This document shows positions 12,167 through 30,892 of a stretch of 64,000 nt of DNA, piece by piece. Origin of the DNA: Tupaia tana (lineage: Eukaryota; Chordata; Mammalia; Scandentia; Tupaiidae); the NCBI GenBank assembly GCA_026018925.1, contig JAKSZU010000012.1:46924858-46988857 (forward strand), read 5' to 3'. Each line of letters begins with the position of its first letter. Positions within the stretch are counted from its first letter, which is position 1. The notes beneath the pieces are model-generated. The model ran no database searches, was not told the DNA's origin, and worked only from the letters and a program-made list of their open reading frames with translations. Position numbers and translations under genes: made by a program.

Positions 12167-12322
12167 TGGGGCTGGCAGGTGGTGTGGTGGTTAAGGGCAC
12201 TGTACTCCCACATGGCTGTCCATGGTTTGAGTCCCAGACCTGGTGGCTTGCTTTCTCACTTTCCTTTTCTCTCTCTCCCCTCTCTGGTCAAATAAAATAT
12301 AAATAAATAAATTAAATAATTC
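12167..12322 (+). mobile_element. tRNA-derived SINE (short form), sense
   Basis: It begins ggggctggcaggtggtgtgg, has a B-box-like ggtttgagtcc at about 12226, then a CT-rich region and a tail aaataaataaattaaat. It is the cleanest short-form copy and lacks the central region of the long form. Confidence 0.85.
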
Positions 12323-12816
12323 TTTAAAAAAATGTTATTAACTCATTGAGTGCTATTGCTCCTACTCAACTCACTACATAATAATTTCTCCATTATCATC
12401 AAATGCTCACTTCAGGCATTTGTAATTTGTTACTTTAGGCATTTGTAATTAGGCATGTGAGTTTGTTTTGGATTTTCTTTAAAATGTCAAAAGATATTCC
12501 TTTTGCCAAGCAGCTATTTTCTTTAGAAGTATTAAAAAGAAGGTAGATTTATTTTCTTTGAAATGGGCTCTTTGTTTTCATTAATATAAAAATTTACTCA
12601 CTCATTAAAAATAAGTCAGCAACATAAAAACCATATGATCATCTGAAATGTCACTGCCTAGAAATAATCAAAATGATCATCAATGACTAATATTCTTGAT
12701 CTCTATGTAGAGACAAAAGGCAGATAGGAGAATGGATCTGTGGAGAAAAAAGAAGAGACAGGATAATATGAGTGAGCAAGAGAGGGAATGAAAATAAGCA
12801 AGAGAGAGAAACATTC

Positions 12817-12820
<4 letters not shown>

Positions 12821-12855
<35 letters not shown>

Positions 12856-12931
12856 CACACATACATATATATACACATGTATGTGTGTACATATATGTGT
12901 GTGTGTGTGTGTTTGTATATGTGTTTTTGTC
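12821..12931. repeat. (TA)n / (CA)n / (TG)n compound microsatellite
   Basis: Thirty nt of pure TA are followed by mixed CA, TA and TG dinucleotide runs. Confidence 0.95.
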
Positions 12932-13166
12932 TTTAGAATGTGTGTACGCATGCCAGAGAAAGATAGAAAGAGAAGAAGGATAATATCCCACTTCTCAGTG
13001 GAGCATGGTCAGTCACAATCCTTTCTCAATTTTCCATTCCATCAGGAATTTGAGCACACATGTTAATGTGCCCAGTGTGCTTTATAAGCCACCAGAGTTG
13101 GGATTTGAACTATGATTGGCCATGTGAATCCAGCTCCCTTAATCACTAGGCCACAGGGATGGCCCA
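12925..13166 (-). mobile_element. tRNA-derived SINE, antisense, diverged
   Basis: The text reads as the reverse complement of the SINE: a tail side near gtctttagaatg, then acaatcctttctc, then ggatttgaacta (B box) and a head ending ggatggccc at 13165. It is older than most copies in the window. Confidence 0.7.
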
Positions 13167-13260
13167 GAATAAAATCATGTTATACTTCTTATTTTGAAAT
13201 TAAAGTATTAAGTTTACTTAATTTTAAAGGAAGAAAAAGAGCTGAAGTCACAGCAAATCT

Positions 13261-13490
13261 GCTGGGCCAGTCCATGGGATAGTTGTTATCATGGCTGAAT
13301 CCCATAAGTCCAACCACATGGTTTGAGACACGGACCCAGGGGCTTAAAAATGCACCAGGTATGTGTGCCCGCATGCCCAAAAGGGGGGAGAAATAGAGAA
13401 GGGTTTGCAGCATAATCATTCCCCATGAGATGTGCTTTCTCACAGCAACCTCTCATCTCTTGCTCTGTCATGTGCCCTTAGGCAAAGATA
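13261..13490 (+). mobile_element. tRNA-derived SINE, sense, diverged
   Basis: It has a head gctgggccagtccatgg, a central part with gtgtgcccgcatgccc, and ends in a T/A-rich stretch. It sits head to tail against the antisense SINE that follows. Confidence 0.6.
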
Positions 13491-13685
13491 TATTTTTTTT
13501 CTTTTTGCCATAGTGAGTGTGTGCTCACCAGGGAGACAGTAAGTGGGAAATCACTCTCTATCTCCAGGGAAGATGGCCACATCACAATCCCTTCTCCTCC
13601 ATCCTCTAAGGATTTGGAGTAAGTCATTGGGTCTGGGACTTGAACCATGACTGAACCTTTAACACCAGGCCACCTTCTAGCTCTA
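13491..13685 (-). mobile_element. tRNA-derived SINE, antisense, partial
   Basis: A T-rich tail is followed by tgtgtgctcaccagggagac and acaatcccttctcctccat, then gggacttgaaccatga (B box) and a degraded head. It is shorter than full length through an internal deletion. Confidence 0.7.
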
Positions 13686-13910
13686 GTTCTGCCAAAATTA
13701 CAAGAAAATAAAGAATGAAATTTAGATCTGCTAAAGTAAACAAAAATGTTTATGGAAGCTATGAAGCAGCTGAGATCATTTTTAAACTATATTTTCAATA
13801 TTTGATAGTATTAAATGATGGTTTATTATGAAAAAATTATATGATTAGCACTCTTACGCCTCTCATTTTACCTCTCCTCTTATTACTTCCCAGTGTCTGG
13901 TGCCTATTTC

Positions 13911-14141
13911 ATTTTTTTTTCTATATTGCACATGTGCTTGCTGGAGAGACAGAGCTAGACAGAGAAAGTGGGAAATCATCCCTCGGGAGTGATGGTCATG
14001 CCACAATCCCTTCTCCTCCATTCTCCTCTTGGGATTATGGGCACACACAGATGTGCCTGGTGTGAGTTTCAAGTCTCCAGATTTGGGACTTGAGCTGTGT
14101 GGGAGTCTAGCGCCTTAACCACTAAGCTACCTGGTAGCCCC
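13911..14141 (-). mobile_element. tRNA-derived SINE, antisense
   Basis: A T tract is followed by the conserved acaatcccttctcctcca block, the B-box region near 14087 and a head ending ggtagcccc. Confidence 0.8.
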
Positions 14142-14424
14142 AACTATTAGATATTTTGTAGAGTTAAACCTACTGTATTCAGTTCTGTAACTATCATTTC
14201 CATAGTTATTCAGTCTTAGTTGACTTCATGGAGTACTACATCCATCTTTTATCCAAATGTTTTGCACCTGTTTCTCCTAGAATAGGTTATCAGTTTTCAA
14301 ATTCAGTTATTTCCCTTTACAGGGAACTTGTTTTCCAAATATGCCTAAATACTTTTGTTTCCCTAAAAAATTAACATAATTTGCTAATTCGGGAACATAA
14401 ATTACCATTAGGTTGGATCAGCTC

Positions 14425-14831
14425 TGTCTATGGTTCAGGTTAAGGTTCATCCCTCAAAGGCTTCTGTTTTGGAACTTAGTCCTCAATTAAATTGTGTTGG
14501 GAAATGGTGAAACCTCTGAGTGGATCACGGTGATTGAATCATGGAAGAATCAACCTTGTTAATGGATTAATCCTGAGAGACTGAGTTCTAGCTCTTATGA
14601 AAAGGGCTTAGTTCTCATTCTCAGGTGGTCATAAAAATGTCTCCTCGGTTGCTCTCTTTTTGCACTTGCTGATCATTCCCTCTGCTTTTGTCAGCTGTGT
14701 TGTAGCTGGCCTGATACCAGTCACATGTGGTAGGACATTCCAGCTACTGGAATCATGAGTCAAATAGAACTCTATTTTTCATCATCCAGTCTCAGGAATT
14801 TCTGTAAACAACACAATAGCAGACTAAGATA
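14425..14831 (+). mobile_element. ERVL-MaLR-type LTR
   Basis: It starts tgtctatggttcaggtt, has tgaaacctctgagtggatca in the body, a polyadenylation region and ends with caatagcagactaagata, as MaLR LTRs do. It is diverged and its boundaries are approximate. Confidence 0.6.
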
Positions 14832-15161
14832 CCTCTCTTATATCATCTCTCTAAATACTTCTCATCTTTTTCTTTTACATTACCATGACTACACTGTTAC
14901 TACCATTTTTATCTGAGTCCATTATGTTTCTTATGTTTCTTTCTGTGTGTGACTTCCTTATAAAATATATAATAGTGAATTTTGGTATTCAATTGATTTC
15001 TGTACCTCTGCAATGTTCTTTTTATCTAATTCTCTTACTTTATTACTAAGATTTTCAATAGCACAGCATTCATGAAGAATCTTGAATTGATTATAAGATA
15101 ATATTGTTTCAGTCTTTAAATTTCTCTAGTAAAAATTTATGTCTGTCATTGCCACATTCTT
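14832..15161. other. AT-rich DNA, nothing recognised
   Basis: No open frame or repeat is identifiable before the next SINE. Confidence 0.4.
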
Positions 15162-15407
15162 TTTTTTTTTTTTTTTTCTGAGAGGTTTTTCCTATAGTGC
15201 GAGTGCGCTTGCCAGACAGAGACAGACAGAGAGACGGGGAGGATGGCCATGCTACAATCCCTTCTTTTCCATTCTCCTCTTGGGATCTTGGGCACGCACG
15301 TACATGCGCCTGGCGTGAGTTTTAAGCCACTGGGTCTGGGACTCGAACTGTGGTTGACTACATGGGAGTCCAGCGACATAGCCAATCCGCTAACTGCTGG
15401 TCCCTCG
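15162..15407 (-). mobile_element. tRNA-derived SINE, antisense
   Basis: It has a T tail on the left and a head ending ctgctggtccc on the right. A direct repeat ttgccacattctt flanks it at 15149-15161 and 15408-15420, so the copy is complete and fairly young. Confidence 0.93.
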
Positions 15408-15504
15408 TTGCCACATTCTTACTCTAAAATAATTCATTCAGAAACTTGACTTTCTTATTTATGTAGACTATCAATTTGGAAAATAACTTCTGGGTGTTTC
15501 TTAA

Positions 15505-15518
15505 GAGTCTTAGAGGTC
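15505..15518. repeat. Target-site duplication of the CDC5L retrocopy (left)
   Basis: gagtcttagaggtc occurs here and again at 27780-27793, directly after the A-rich end of the retrocopy. The left copy is preceded by ttaa, a typical L1 endonuclease site. Confidence 0.9.
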
Positions 15519-15532
15519 GGTCCCGTGACTGA

Positions 15533-16468
<936 letters not shown>

Positions 16469-16767
16469 TAACTTTACATTGTATTACATTACTTTTTCAA
16501 AAGGGAATGCCATGCATGTCAGTCAGTACAGAGACATTAATCTCCCCGCTTCAACATTCAATATCTTTTCTATGTTTTCCCCAATCATTATTATTATTCT
16601 AATTATTTTTTAAAACAGTCCATCGCTATTTCTCATGTTGCTTGTACAAATACTTTGCCCATCATGAAATACTTCTCAGACAAATCCAGTTGAGAATACT
16701 ATACATGTCAACATCAACAGTTAATAAGCCATATCTGTTTCTCACTAATGTCCTGCCTCTCTATTGT

Positions 16768-21349
<4,582 letters not shown>

Positions 21350-22317
21350 ATGACTAGGAACAATCGCAGAGGCTCAAGAAATATGAGCAACCAAGAAAAG
21401 GCCTCTCTCCCAAGGGAAATCATCAAGCCTACATCACCCACAGTCAATACAATGGACGTCGTGGACATGTCTGATAAGGAATTCAGATTATTTGTAGTGA
21501 CCAAACTAACTGAGATGGAAGAGAAAAGAGACAAGGAGCTCCAGGAGATGAGGAAGTCCTTCAATGACTTGAAAGAAGAAATGGATACCTTAAACAAGAA
21601 CCTGATGGAACTTTTAGGATTGAAGAATGTGATACAGGAAATCAAAACCTCCCTTGAAAGTATTAAAAGTGGTTAGACCAGGCAGAAGATCGAATCTCTA
21701 ACGTAGAAGACAAAACATCTGACCTAGAAAAAAGTATCAAGAAGATTGAGAAAACAACCATGAAAAATGAGGATAATATACGAGGAATACTGGATACTAT
21801 CAAGCGCCCCAACATCCGGATAATTGGTATTCCAGAAGAGGAAGAAAATAATAAGGGCCTAGATAATTTATTCCACAAGATCCTGGAAGAAAACTTTCCA
21901 AATCTAGAAAGGCATTCAAGTATCCAGACCCAGGAAATACATACGACCCCGGGTAGAATCAACCCAAGAAGATCTTCTCCAAGGCACATCATAGCCAGAC
22001 TGGCAAAAACAACAGACAAAGACAAGATACTAAAGTTGGCAAGAGGGAAACGCCAAGTTACTTACAAAGGTCACCCCATCAGGCTAATATCGGATCTCTC
22101 GGCCGAAACAATGCAGGAAAGGAAAGAATGGGGAAGCATAGTAAAAGTGTTGAGTGAAAAACAATTTCAACCAAGAATACTATACCCGGCAAAATTATCT
22201 TTCATATGGGAAAAAAAGATAAAAACATTCTCAAATAAACAAAATTTGAAGGAATTTACCAACTCCAGACCAGCTCTTCAAGAGGTTCTGAAGGGAGTAT
22301 TATACCAGGAAAACTAA
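21350..22317 (+). pseudogene. L1 ORF1, one frameshift
   Basis: It starts MTRNNRRGSRNMSNQEK and runs through the N-terminal tail and coiled coil to SLESIKSG, where the frame meets TAG at about 21676. Relative to the other ORF1 copies, one base is missing around 21670 (aaaagtggttag). The remaining RNA-recognition-like and C-terminal domains are open in the next frame, ending [12 protein letters not shown] at 22317. ORF1p is the trimeric RNA chaperone of the L1 ribonucleoprotein. This single lesion is the only break I see in the element. Confidence 0.9.
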
Positions 22318-22360
22318 AAAATCAGAGACAGTTATACGAGAACAAAAAGCAACCAAGAAA

Positions 22361-25300
22361 ATGGCTCACTTAATGATAGGATCAGGTATGGAAATATCGA
22401 TAATTACATTGAATGTCAATAAATTAAATTCTCCACTTAAGAGACATAGACTGACTGAATGGATAAGAAAACAGAAACCCTCTATCTGTTGCTTACAAGA
22501 AACTCACCTTATGGATAAAGACATACATAGACTAAAAGTCAAGGGCTGGAAAAAGATACTCCATGCAAATGGAAATCAAAAAAAGGCTGGAGTAGCGATA
22601 TTGATCTCAGACAAAATAGATTTCAAGACAAAGACTGTAAGAAGAGACAAAGAAGGGCATTATATAATAGTAAATGGGGTAATCCAGCAAGAAGACATAA
22701 CCCTTATAAATATCTACACACCCAACTCAGGTGCACCTAAATATGTGAAGGAAAGACTGCTGGAGCTAAAAGGAGAGATAGGGAGAAATACTATAATTGT
22801 TGGAGATCTCAACACCCCATTATCTCCTATAGACAGATCTTCTAGACAGAAAATAAATAGAGAGATACAGGACTTAAATGATACTATAAATGGAATGGGC
22901 TTGACAGATATCTATAGAACTTTCCACCCTACATCCACAACATATACATTTTTCTCACCCCGACATGGAACCTTTTCAAAGATAGATCATATATTAGGAC
23001 ACAAATCAAGCCTTTATAGATTCAAAGGCATAGAAACTGTACCCAGCATCTTCTCTGACCATGATGGAATTAAACTCAAGATTAATTTCAAGACACAACC
23101 CCGAAAATACACGAACACATGGAAACTGAACAACCTACTTCTGAATGACTTCTTCACTACTGAAGAAATTAAGGCTGAAATAAAAAAATTTATGGAAACT
23201 AATGATAATGAGTACACACGTGTCCAGAATCTATGGGACACAGCAAAAGCAGTCATAAGAGGGAAATTCATAGCAATTAGAGCACATAAGAAAAGGATAG
23301 AAAGATGGCAAGTAGATAACTTATCATCATGCCTCAGAGAATTGGAAAAACAACAACAAACAAACCCCCAAAATGCCAGGCAAAAAGAAATAATAAAGGT
23401 TCGAGCAGAAATAAATGAAATAGAAAATAAACGAACCATACAGAAAATAAATGAAAGCAAAAGCTGGTTCTTTGAAAAGATTAACAAGATCGACACATCA
23501 TTGGCTAGACTGATTAAGAAGAAGAAAGAAAGAAACCAGATTAATCAAATATGTGATGAAACAGGCAATATTACCACAGACATAGCAGAAATACAAAATA
23601 TCATTAGAGGATACTTTGAGCAACTTTACGCCAACAAACAAGATAACCTGGAGGAGATGGACAAATTCCTGGATGCATATAATCTACCAAGATTGGATCA
23701 GGAAGACATAGAAAACCTGAATAGACCCATAACAAGCCAGGAGATTGAATCAGTAATAAATAACCTCCCAACAAAGAAAAGCCCAGGCCCAGATGGCTTC
23801 ACTTGTGAATTCTACAAAACTTTTAAGGAAGAGTTAACCCCTATCCTACTAAAATTATTTCTAAAGATTCAAAAGGAAGGAAACCTTCCAAATTCTTTTT
23901 ATGAAGCCTCCATCATCCTCATCCCCAAAACAGATAAAGATATGACAAAAAAGGAAAACTACAGACCAATATCATTGATGAATATAGACTCGAAAATTCT
24001 CAACAAGATACTCGCAAATCGTATCCAACAACATATAACAAAAATCATTCATCACGATCAGGTAGGCTTTATACCAGGGATGCAAGGGTGGTTCAATATA
24101 CGCAAGACCATAAATGTAATACACCACATTAACAGAAAGAAAGATAAAAATCATATGATCATCTCAATTGATGCGGAGAAAGCATTTGATAAAATACAGC
24201 ATCCTTTTATGATTAAGACTCTCAGTAAGATTGGTATAGAAGGGTCATTTCTGAACACAATAAAAGCAATCTATGAAAAACCTACAGCTAACATTATACT
24301 GAATGGGGAAAAGCTGAAAGCTTTTCCTCTGAAAACAGGTACTAGGCAAGGCTGCCCACTTTCTCCACTGCTCTTTAATATAGTACTGGAAGTCTTAGCT
24401 ATTGCAATCAGAGAAGAGAACAATATTAAAGGCATTCGAATAGGCAAAGAAGAATTGAAAATATCTTTATTTGCAGATGACATGATGGTATACTTAGAAG
24501 ACCCAAAGATAACCATGAAAAAACTGCTTGAAGTAATAAGTGAATACAGTAAGGTGGCAGGATACAAAATCAATATCCAAAAATCTATAGCATTTCTATT
24601 TATGAACAAGTTGAATGAAGCAGAGCTGAAGAAAGGAATCCTTTTCACCGTAGCCACAAGGTGTATAAGATATCTAGGGATAAACCTAACTAAGAAAGTC
24701 AAAGACCTTTATAAAGAAAACTACGAAAATCTTAAAAGAGACATTGAAAGTGACATAAAAATGTGGAAGGACATCCCATGCTCCTGGATTGGGAGAATTA
24801 ACATAATCAAAATGGCAATTCTACCCAAATTAATCTACATGTTTAATGCAATTCCAATCAAAATACCAGAGATATTCTTCAGAGATCTAGTAAAGGCAAT
24901 CATAGAATTTATCTGGAACCATAAAAGACCTCGTATTGCAAAAGCAATCCTGCGCAAGAAGAATGGAGTAGGAGGCATATCACTCCCTGATCCCAAGATA
25001 TACTATAAAGCTGTGGTCATCAAAACAGCATGGTATTGGCATAAAAACAGACATGTGGACCAATGGAAGAGAATAGAGACCCCAGAAATAACCCCCAAAG
25101 CTTACAGCCAACTGATCTTTGACAAAGGATATCAGTCAATCCATTGGGAAAAGAAAAACCTCTTTAGTAAATGGTGCTGGAAAAACTGGGTATCCACCTC
25201 CAAAAAGATGAAACTGAACCCCCATCTTTCACCACTAACAACAGTCAACTCAAAATGGATCAAAGATCTGAACCTAAGACCTCAAACAATAAAACCACTG

Positions 25301-26257
25301 GTGGAAAATGCTGGGGAAACTCTGGGGGACATTGGAGTAGGCAAAGACGTCTTAAATAAGACTCCCAAAGCTCAGGCAATAATCCCTAAAATAGACAAGT
25401 GGGACTATATTAGATTAAGAAGTTTCTGCACAGCAAAGGACACAGTAACAAGTGTGAACCAACAACTCTCAGAATGGGAAAATATTTTTTTTAAATATGC
25501 CTCAGACAAGGGACTGATAACCAGAATACATAGGGAACTCAAGTGCCTTATGCGAAAAAAAATGATGAACCCAATTAAAAGATTGGAAAATGAGCTGAAC
25601 AAAAGTCTCTCTAAGGAAGACATACGAACAGCCAAAAAGCATATGAGGAAATGCTCAACATCCCTCACCATAAGGGAGATGCAGATAAAAACTACAACGA
25701 GATACCACCTAACCCCTGTCAGAATGGCAAAGATTAAGAATATAAAAAGTGATAAGTGTTGGCGGGGATGTGGTGAAAAGGGAACCCTCCTACACTGTTG
25801 GTGGGAATGTAAACTAGTTCAACCACTGTGGAGAACAATATGGAGGTTCCTCAAAGATCTACAAATAGAACAACCATTTGATCCAGCAATCCCACTTCTG
25901 GGTATTTACCCAAAAGACAGGAGAACGCTCAGTCAGAAAAGTGCTTGCACATCAATGTTTATTGCAGCATTATTCACAATTGCCAAGACATGGAACCAAC
26001 CTAAATGTCCACAAACTGATGAATGGATTGGAAAAGTGTGGTATATATACTCTATGGCATACTACTCAGCCATAAAAAATAACAAGACCCTGGAATTTGA
26101 TAGAAAGTGGTCAGATACGGAGGATATATTGCTGAGTGAAGTAAGCCAGGCTATGAAAGAAAGATATTGTATGTATCCACTCAATATATACCGACTATCA
26201 GCACTCTATGATAGAGAGCAAAAAATTGGAGGACATAAAAGCAGTGAAAGTACTTAA
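22361..26257 (+). CDS. L1 ORF2p, intact (endonuclease and reverse transcriptase)
   Basis: The ORF has 1298 codons, close to the usual mammalian ORF2p length of about 1275-1300. It opens [20 protein letters not shown]; initiation could also be at the internal Met of MEISII. The N-terminal apurinic-like endonuclease is complete ([36 protein letters not shown]). The reverse transcriptase follows, with [20 protein letters not shown] and catalytic FADD near 24470-24481, then the cysteine-rich tail [18 protein letters not shown] near 25760. No stop or frameshift is seen. The protein nicks T-rich target DNA and primes reverse transcription from it, and could act in trans on SINE, half-L1 or mRNA templates. 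Whether it is expressed cannot be judged here. Confidence 0.96.
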   Translation: MAHLMIGSGMEISIITLNVNKLNSPLKRHRLTEWIRKQKPSICCLQETHLMDKDIHRLKVKGWKKILHANGNQKKAGVAILISDKIDFKTKTVRRDKEGHYIIVNGVIQQEDITLINIYTPNSGAPKYVKERLLELKGEIGRNTIIVGDLNTPLSPIDRSSRQKINREIQDLNDTINGMGLTDIYRTFHPTSTTYTFFSPRHGTFSKIDHILGHKSSLYRFKGIETVPSIFSDHDGIKLKINFKTQPRKYTNTWKLNNLLLNDFFTTEEIKAEIKKFMETNDNEYTRVQNLWDTAKAVIRGKFIAIRAHKKRIERWQVDNLSSCLRELEKQQQTNPQNARQKEIIKVRAEINEIENKRTIQKINESKSWFFEKINKIDTSLARLIKKKKERNQINQICDETGNITTDIAEIQNIIRGYFEQLYANKQDNLEEMDKFLDAYNLPRLDQEDIENLNRPITSQEIESVINNLPTKKSPGPDGFTCEFYKTFKEELTPILLKLFLKIQKEGNLPNSFYEASIILIPKTDKDMTKKENYRPISLMNIDSKILNKILANRIQQHITKIIHHDQVGFIPGMQGWFNIRKTINVIHHINRKKDKNHMIISIDAEKAFDKIQHPFMIKTLSKIGIEGSFLNTIKAIYEKPTANIILNGEKLKAFPLKTGTRQGCPLSPLLFNIVLEVLAIAIREENNIKGIRIGKEELKISLFADDMMVYLEDPKITMKKLLEVISEYSKVAGYKINIQKSIAFLFMNKLNEAELKKGILFTVATRCIRYLGINLTKKVKDLYKENYENLKRDIESDIKMWKDIPCSWIGRINIIKMAILPKLIYMFNAIPIKIPEIFFRDLVKAIIEFIWNHKRPRIAKAILRKKNGVGGISLPDPKIYYKAVVIKTAWYWHKNRHVDQWKRIETPEITPKAYSQLIFDKGYQSIHWEKKNLFSKWCWKNWVSTSKKMKLNPHLSPLTTVNSKWIKDLNLRPQTIKPLVENAGETLGDIGVGKDVLNKTPKAQAIIPKIDKWDYIRLRSFCTAKDTVTSVNQQLSEWENIFFKYASDKGLITRIHRELKCLMRKKMMNPIKRLENELNKSLSKEDIRTAKKHMRKCSTSLTIREMQIKTTTRYHLTPVRMAKIKNIKSDKCWRGCGEKGTLLHCWWECKLVQPLWRTIWRFLKDLQIEQPFDPAIPLLGIYPKDRRTLSQKSACTSMFIAALFTIAKTWNQPKCPQTDEWIGKVWYIYSMAYYSAIKNNKTLEFDRKWSDTEDILLSEVSQAMKERYCMYPLNIYRLSALYDREQKIGGHKSSEST

Positions 26258-27439
<1,182 letters not shown>

Positions 27440-27991
27440 AGCATAGTTCATATTCTGTCATAGAATTAATTAATTGCTGGTTTTCATACTCTGGAAGGCT
27501 GAAACTGATGCTTATCTTCATTGACAAATTTATCCACCATCTGTGGTTTTGGTTGTTTATTTTCAGTGATATTGGTGTGACGCAATCTGTGTGTAAACTT
27601 TAACTCCCCACGATGTACGTTTTAGGCTTTAAATTATTAGGCGATCATTCTTTTAGCAGTGTCATTTTTGCAAGATTTTTTTAGTTTTGGCCTTTAATTT
27701 TAAAAGCCTGATTTTAAAGTGCTGCCTGTGAGTAAACTCTTGAATAAAAACAAAATGTAAAAAATTTTTTTAAAAAAAGGAGTCTTAGAGGTCAATCCAA
27801 ATCCTCTCTCAGGATTGTTGATGTGATTAACATTGAGATGGGTGAGTAAGAGATGCCCTTTCTGTCTTAGTCCATAGATAGAGGTAATTTACTTTGCTCT
27901 GTAGTAGAGAGTACACATGACTAGAGGTAGAGTTGGAATACAAACAAGATATTTTCTACTAGAGCTTCTGACAGTAATAAAAGGTAAAAAC

Positions 27992-28147
27992 GGGGGCCAG
28001 TACATGGTGTGGTTGTTAAGGTGCTGGACTCTCACACGGCTGACCATGGTTTAGTCCCAAATCTGGTAGCTTGCCTTATCACTTTTACTCTCTCTCTCTC
28101 TTTTACTCTCTGTAGAGAGGCCATATTACCTATAGTGAATTAAAATA
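27992..28147 (+). mobile_element. tRNA-derived SINE (short form), sense
   Basis: A head cgggggccagtacatggtg, B-box-like ggtttagtccc, and a CT-rich end. It is the third short-form copy in the window. Confidence 0.75.
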
Positions 28148-28150
28148 ATC

Positions 28151-28440
28151 AGAACCAACAAATGGCACAATGATTACATCACTGGACTACCATAGTTGAC
28201 CATGGTTTGAATCCTGGACCCAAAGCTTAAAACTCATGCCAGGCACATGTGCATGTGTGCCCAAAATCCCAAGAGGAAAATGGAGGAGAAAGGATTGCAA
28301 CATGGCCATCTGCAGGGGGTGGTTGGAGGGGGTGGTGATTTCTTGCTTTCTGACTCGCCATCTCTCTCTGTCTCACTGGCAAGTGCATGAGCTTTATAGC
28401 AAAAAACTCTTTCAAAATATAAATAAGTAAATAAAAATAC
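28151..28440 (+). mobile_element. tRNA-derived SINE (long form), sense
   Basis: It directly follows the short form. It shows ccatggtttgaatcctgg (B box), gtgcccaaaatcccaagagg, aaggattgcaacatggcc and a CT-rich stretch before an A-rich tail. Confidence 0.8.
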
Positions 28441-28534
28441 AATAATAATAATTTAATTAAATACATTTAAAAAATAGTTTCACTCCTTTAGAGTGAAAAG
28501 GAAGCAAGAATGTAGTAGATTATATGATACTTAC

Positions 28535-28651
28535 CACTGCCCCATGGTCTTCGATAAATTCATCTTTGATGGACACATCATGCCCCAGCAGACCCAGTCC
28601 AATAAGAGTAATGATAGCACTAGCTATATTCATTACTGTAGTGCTTAGAAA
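28535..28651 (-). CDS. MS4A12: MS4A12-like exon (third transmembrane segment)
   Basis: On the minus strand an attag acceptor precedes the exon and a GTG|gtaagt donor ends it. It is 117 nt, 39 codons in phase 0, reading FLSTTVMNIASAIITLIGLG and ending EDHGAV. MS4A proteins carry a conserved Met-Asn-Ile in this helix (GSLGMNI in most members; here STTVMNI), and the length equals the corresponding MS4A12 exon. The second extracellular loop follows the helix. It joins in frame to the 90-nt exon at 12003-12092, about 16.4 kb away, with the CDC5L retrocopy between them. Confidence 0.85.
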
Positions 28652-28769
28652 CTAATGGAGGCAACAGATAAAGTAAATTTTATGTTGGATAAGTGAAATT
28701 AAACAGTGTAATAATAATCTAATTTAATGTTTTTCAGTATTTGAAATCAAGAAACAGTTTTTGTTGCTG

Positions 28770-28866
28770 TTTTTAGACAAGATCTTGCTATGTCATGATC
28801 CTTCTGCCTCATCCTCCCAAGTGGCTGGGACTTCAGGCTCAGGCTGGCATGCCAGCCTTTTTTAAA
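28770..28866 (-). mobile_element. Alu/7SL-like SINE fragment, antisense
   Basis: The + strand reads tagacaagatcttgctatgt, then gatccttctgcctcatcctc and ccaagtggctgggacttcag, the order seen in antisense Alu or 7SL-derived monomers, with an internal deletion. A T-rich run follows at 28858-28863. It is diverged. Confidence 0.5.
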
Positions 28867-29221
28867 AGTTGGGCCAGGAATCAAACCTGGTCTCCTGTGT
28901 AGCCTTAACCTGCCAAGTAGTAGCATCATTCATTGTGCACTACCATGGGTGGATCTGGAAACAATTTTTTGTTTCAAGTTGAAATGATTTTTTTTCTGCC
29001 CTTCTGGGTGGGTAACCTAAAAATTATTGTATGTGTAGTACAGAGTGAAGGGTACTTCAAAATAGTTATAGGAAATGTAAATAATATAAGGCAAAAACTT
29101 ATTTATTATGTTTACCTAAAATACTTATGGGTAATACCCATACCTCCTTTTTGAAAACAAGAAAACAGCAATAAATTTTTTAATGTTTATTTTGTTGCTG
29201 GGTCTTTTTGGTTTTTTTGCG
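28867..29221. other. Intronic DNA, nothing recognised
   Basis: No supported gene or repeat. Confidence 0.4.
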
Positions 29222-29330
29222 ACAAGCACTGTGTTAAATTATTTGAACATATTATTCTATTTAATGCTATTGCCATTATATAAGGTCAGACTACATTACC
29301 TGATTGTATAGAGGGAAAGTACATACAACA
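29222..29330 (+). mobile_element. Possible MIR fragment
   Basis: aagcactgtgttaaattatt followed by tctatttaatgctattgcc resembles the MIR core. It is diverged. Confidence 0.4.
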
Positions 29331-29464
29331 AAACTTTGCTAATAAATTTAGGAATTAATGAAAACCCTGATGTTTCTGTAGGAACAAGGTAAAGAACTTA
29401 CATTTAAGCTTTTTTAGGCAAAAGTATTGGGTACAGTACAAAACTTTCCTGTTGCTTTGTAAGA

Positions 29465-29738
29465 TTTTTTATTCTTTTTCTTTTTTTGGAGAGGTTTTTG
29501 CTATAGGGCGTGTGCACTAGCCAGAAAGATAGAGAGAGACAGAGAGACAGAAAGCGAGAAATCACCCCCCAGGGGGATGGTCACACCGCAATCCCTTCTC
29601 CTCCATTCTCCTCTCACGATCTTGGTCATGCATGCACATGTGCCCTGCATGAGTTTAAGCCGCTGGGTCCAGGACTTGAACCACAGTCGACTACATGGGA
29701 GTCCAGCAACATAGCAATTACGCTAACTGCTAGTCCCT
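29465..29738 (-). mobile_element. tRNA-derived SINE (long form), antisense
   Basis: It has a T-rich tail, tttttgctatagggcgtgtg, the acaatccc-type block as gcaatcccttctcctccatt, and a head ending ctgctagtccc. Confidence 0.92.
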
Positions 29739-30892
29739 CTTTGGTAAAACTTTTGACACACAGCAAAATAATTATGAGACCACCTTTTGAACTGACTTGC
29801 TGGGGGTGGCACACTTAAGAGTTGTATCAACTGCGCTATTGCTTCAGCATGCCTGAGTTGCCTGAAGGACTCTAAAAGACTCTTAGGAAAGGTAAAATTT
29901 AGAAAAATTACATTAGGTAAGTTTCAGTGGTTGTCTTCTCCCAAAGACAGAGCCTGTGTTCAGACAATTTCAGTTAGAGGGAAGGACCCATAAAGGATGC
30001 AGAGAAAATACAATTTATTTATTTATTTATGTTAAAATAGGAGTGATTAGTCAGGTTTAGGCTGATTTTAATTTAATTCAATTTAATTATATTGCTATTC
30101 TTTTGTCTGGAAGAGCATGAGCAACAAGACTTTATGTAACCCTTTTTCCATTCTTCCCTCTTGTATTGGATTACTCATAATCTTGTACTACATCTTGTCT
30201 GGTTGGCTCTAGTTCTTGGCAAGTATTTCCTTTTCCCTGACTCAAAATTAGACTGGGAAATTGCAACAGGTAAGGGCTGTGATCTGATCTAGATGCTTTT
30301 AATGGCAGTTCAAATAATTGTGAATCAAAACTTTGTTACTCAAGTGGCAAATAGATGTTTTGACTCCCAGATGCTTCTTTGGACTTTTGCTAATGAAATG
30401 AGACCCAACTAAACCTGAAACCAGAAGGTTAAAGTTAAAACAACCCTTACCTTCACTGCCTCCCACCCTGGGAGTTCAAGAGTCGGGATGCAGAGCTCTG
30501 TGATTTCTGAGTGACAAATGACGTGGCCCATTCCTGTCCCAGCCCACGTACCATGGAGGGAACAAACAGTTTGGGAGACAAACTCCCATTTGCATATTTT
30601 TAATCCATCTTCTTAATTTTCTTCACCAAGCATTTATGCTAATCTTTAGAAAATTATAAAAAGTAGAAACTTTCTAACTTACCAGAAGATTGGAGTAAGT
30701 TGGGGATGCTGATACAGAAAGAGAGCCAGAAATAATGAACTGTAGAAATAGACAAATTTATTTGTGAAATAATGAACCTTTTTGTCTAGGAATATTTAAT
30801 ATGTGAGACTGGTATATTTGTATTTATTTAGTTTCCCTCTAAAAATTTTATCTCATATTTCTCAATTTTCTCCAAGACATTTTATATGTATG
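29739..30892. other. Intronic DNA, nothing recognised
   Basis: About 1.1 kb without a supported feature. The 57-nt MS4A exon that should lie between 28651 and 31546 was not found here. Confidence 0.4.

Noticed and set aside
23014..24702. Long minus-strand frames inside the full-length L1
   Set aside because: They are shadows of ORF2 on the opposite strand and repeat in the antisense L1.
30462..30517. Candidate missing 57-nt MS4A exon: 56 nt with a cactcag acceptor and gtaagg donor on the minus strand
   Set aside because: The length is off by one and no frame encodes the expected FIISGSLS-type helix, so the splice-like ends are probably coincidental.
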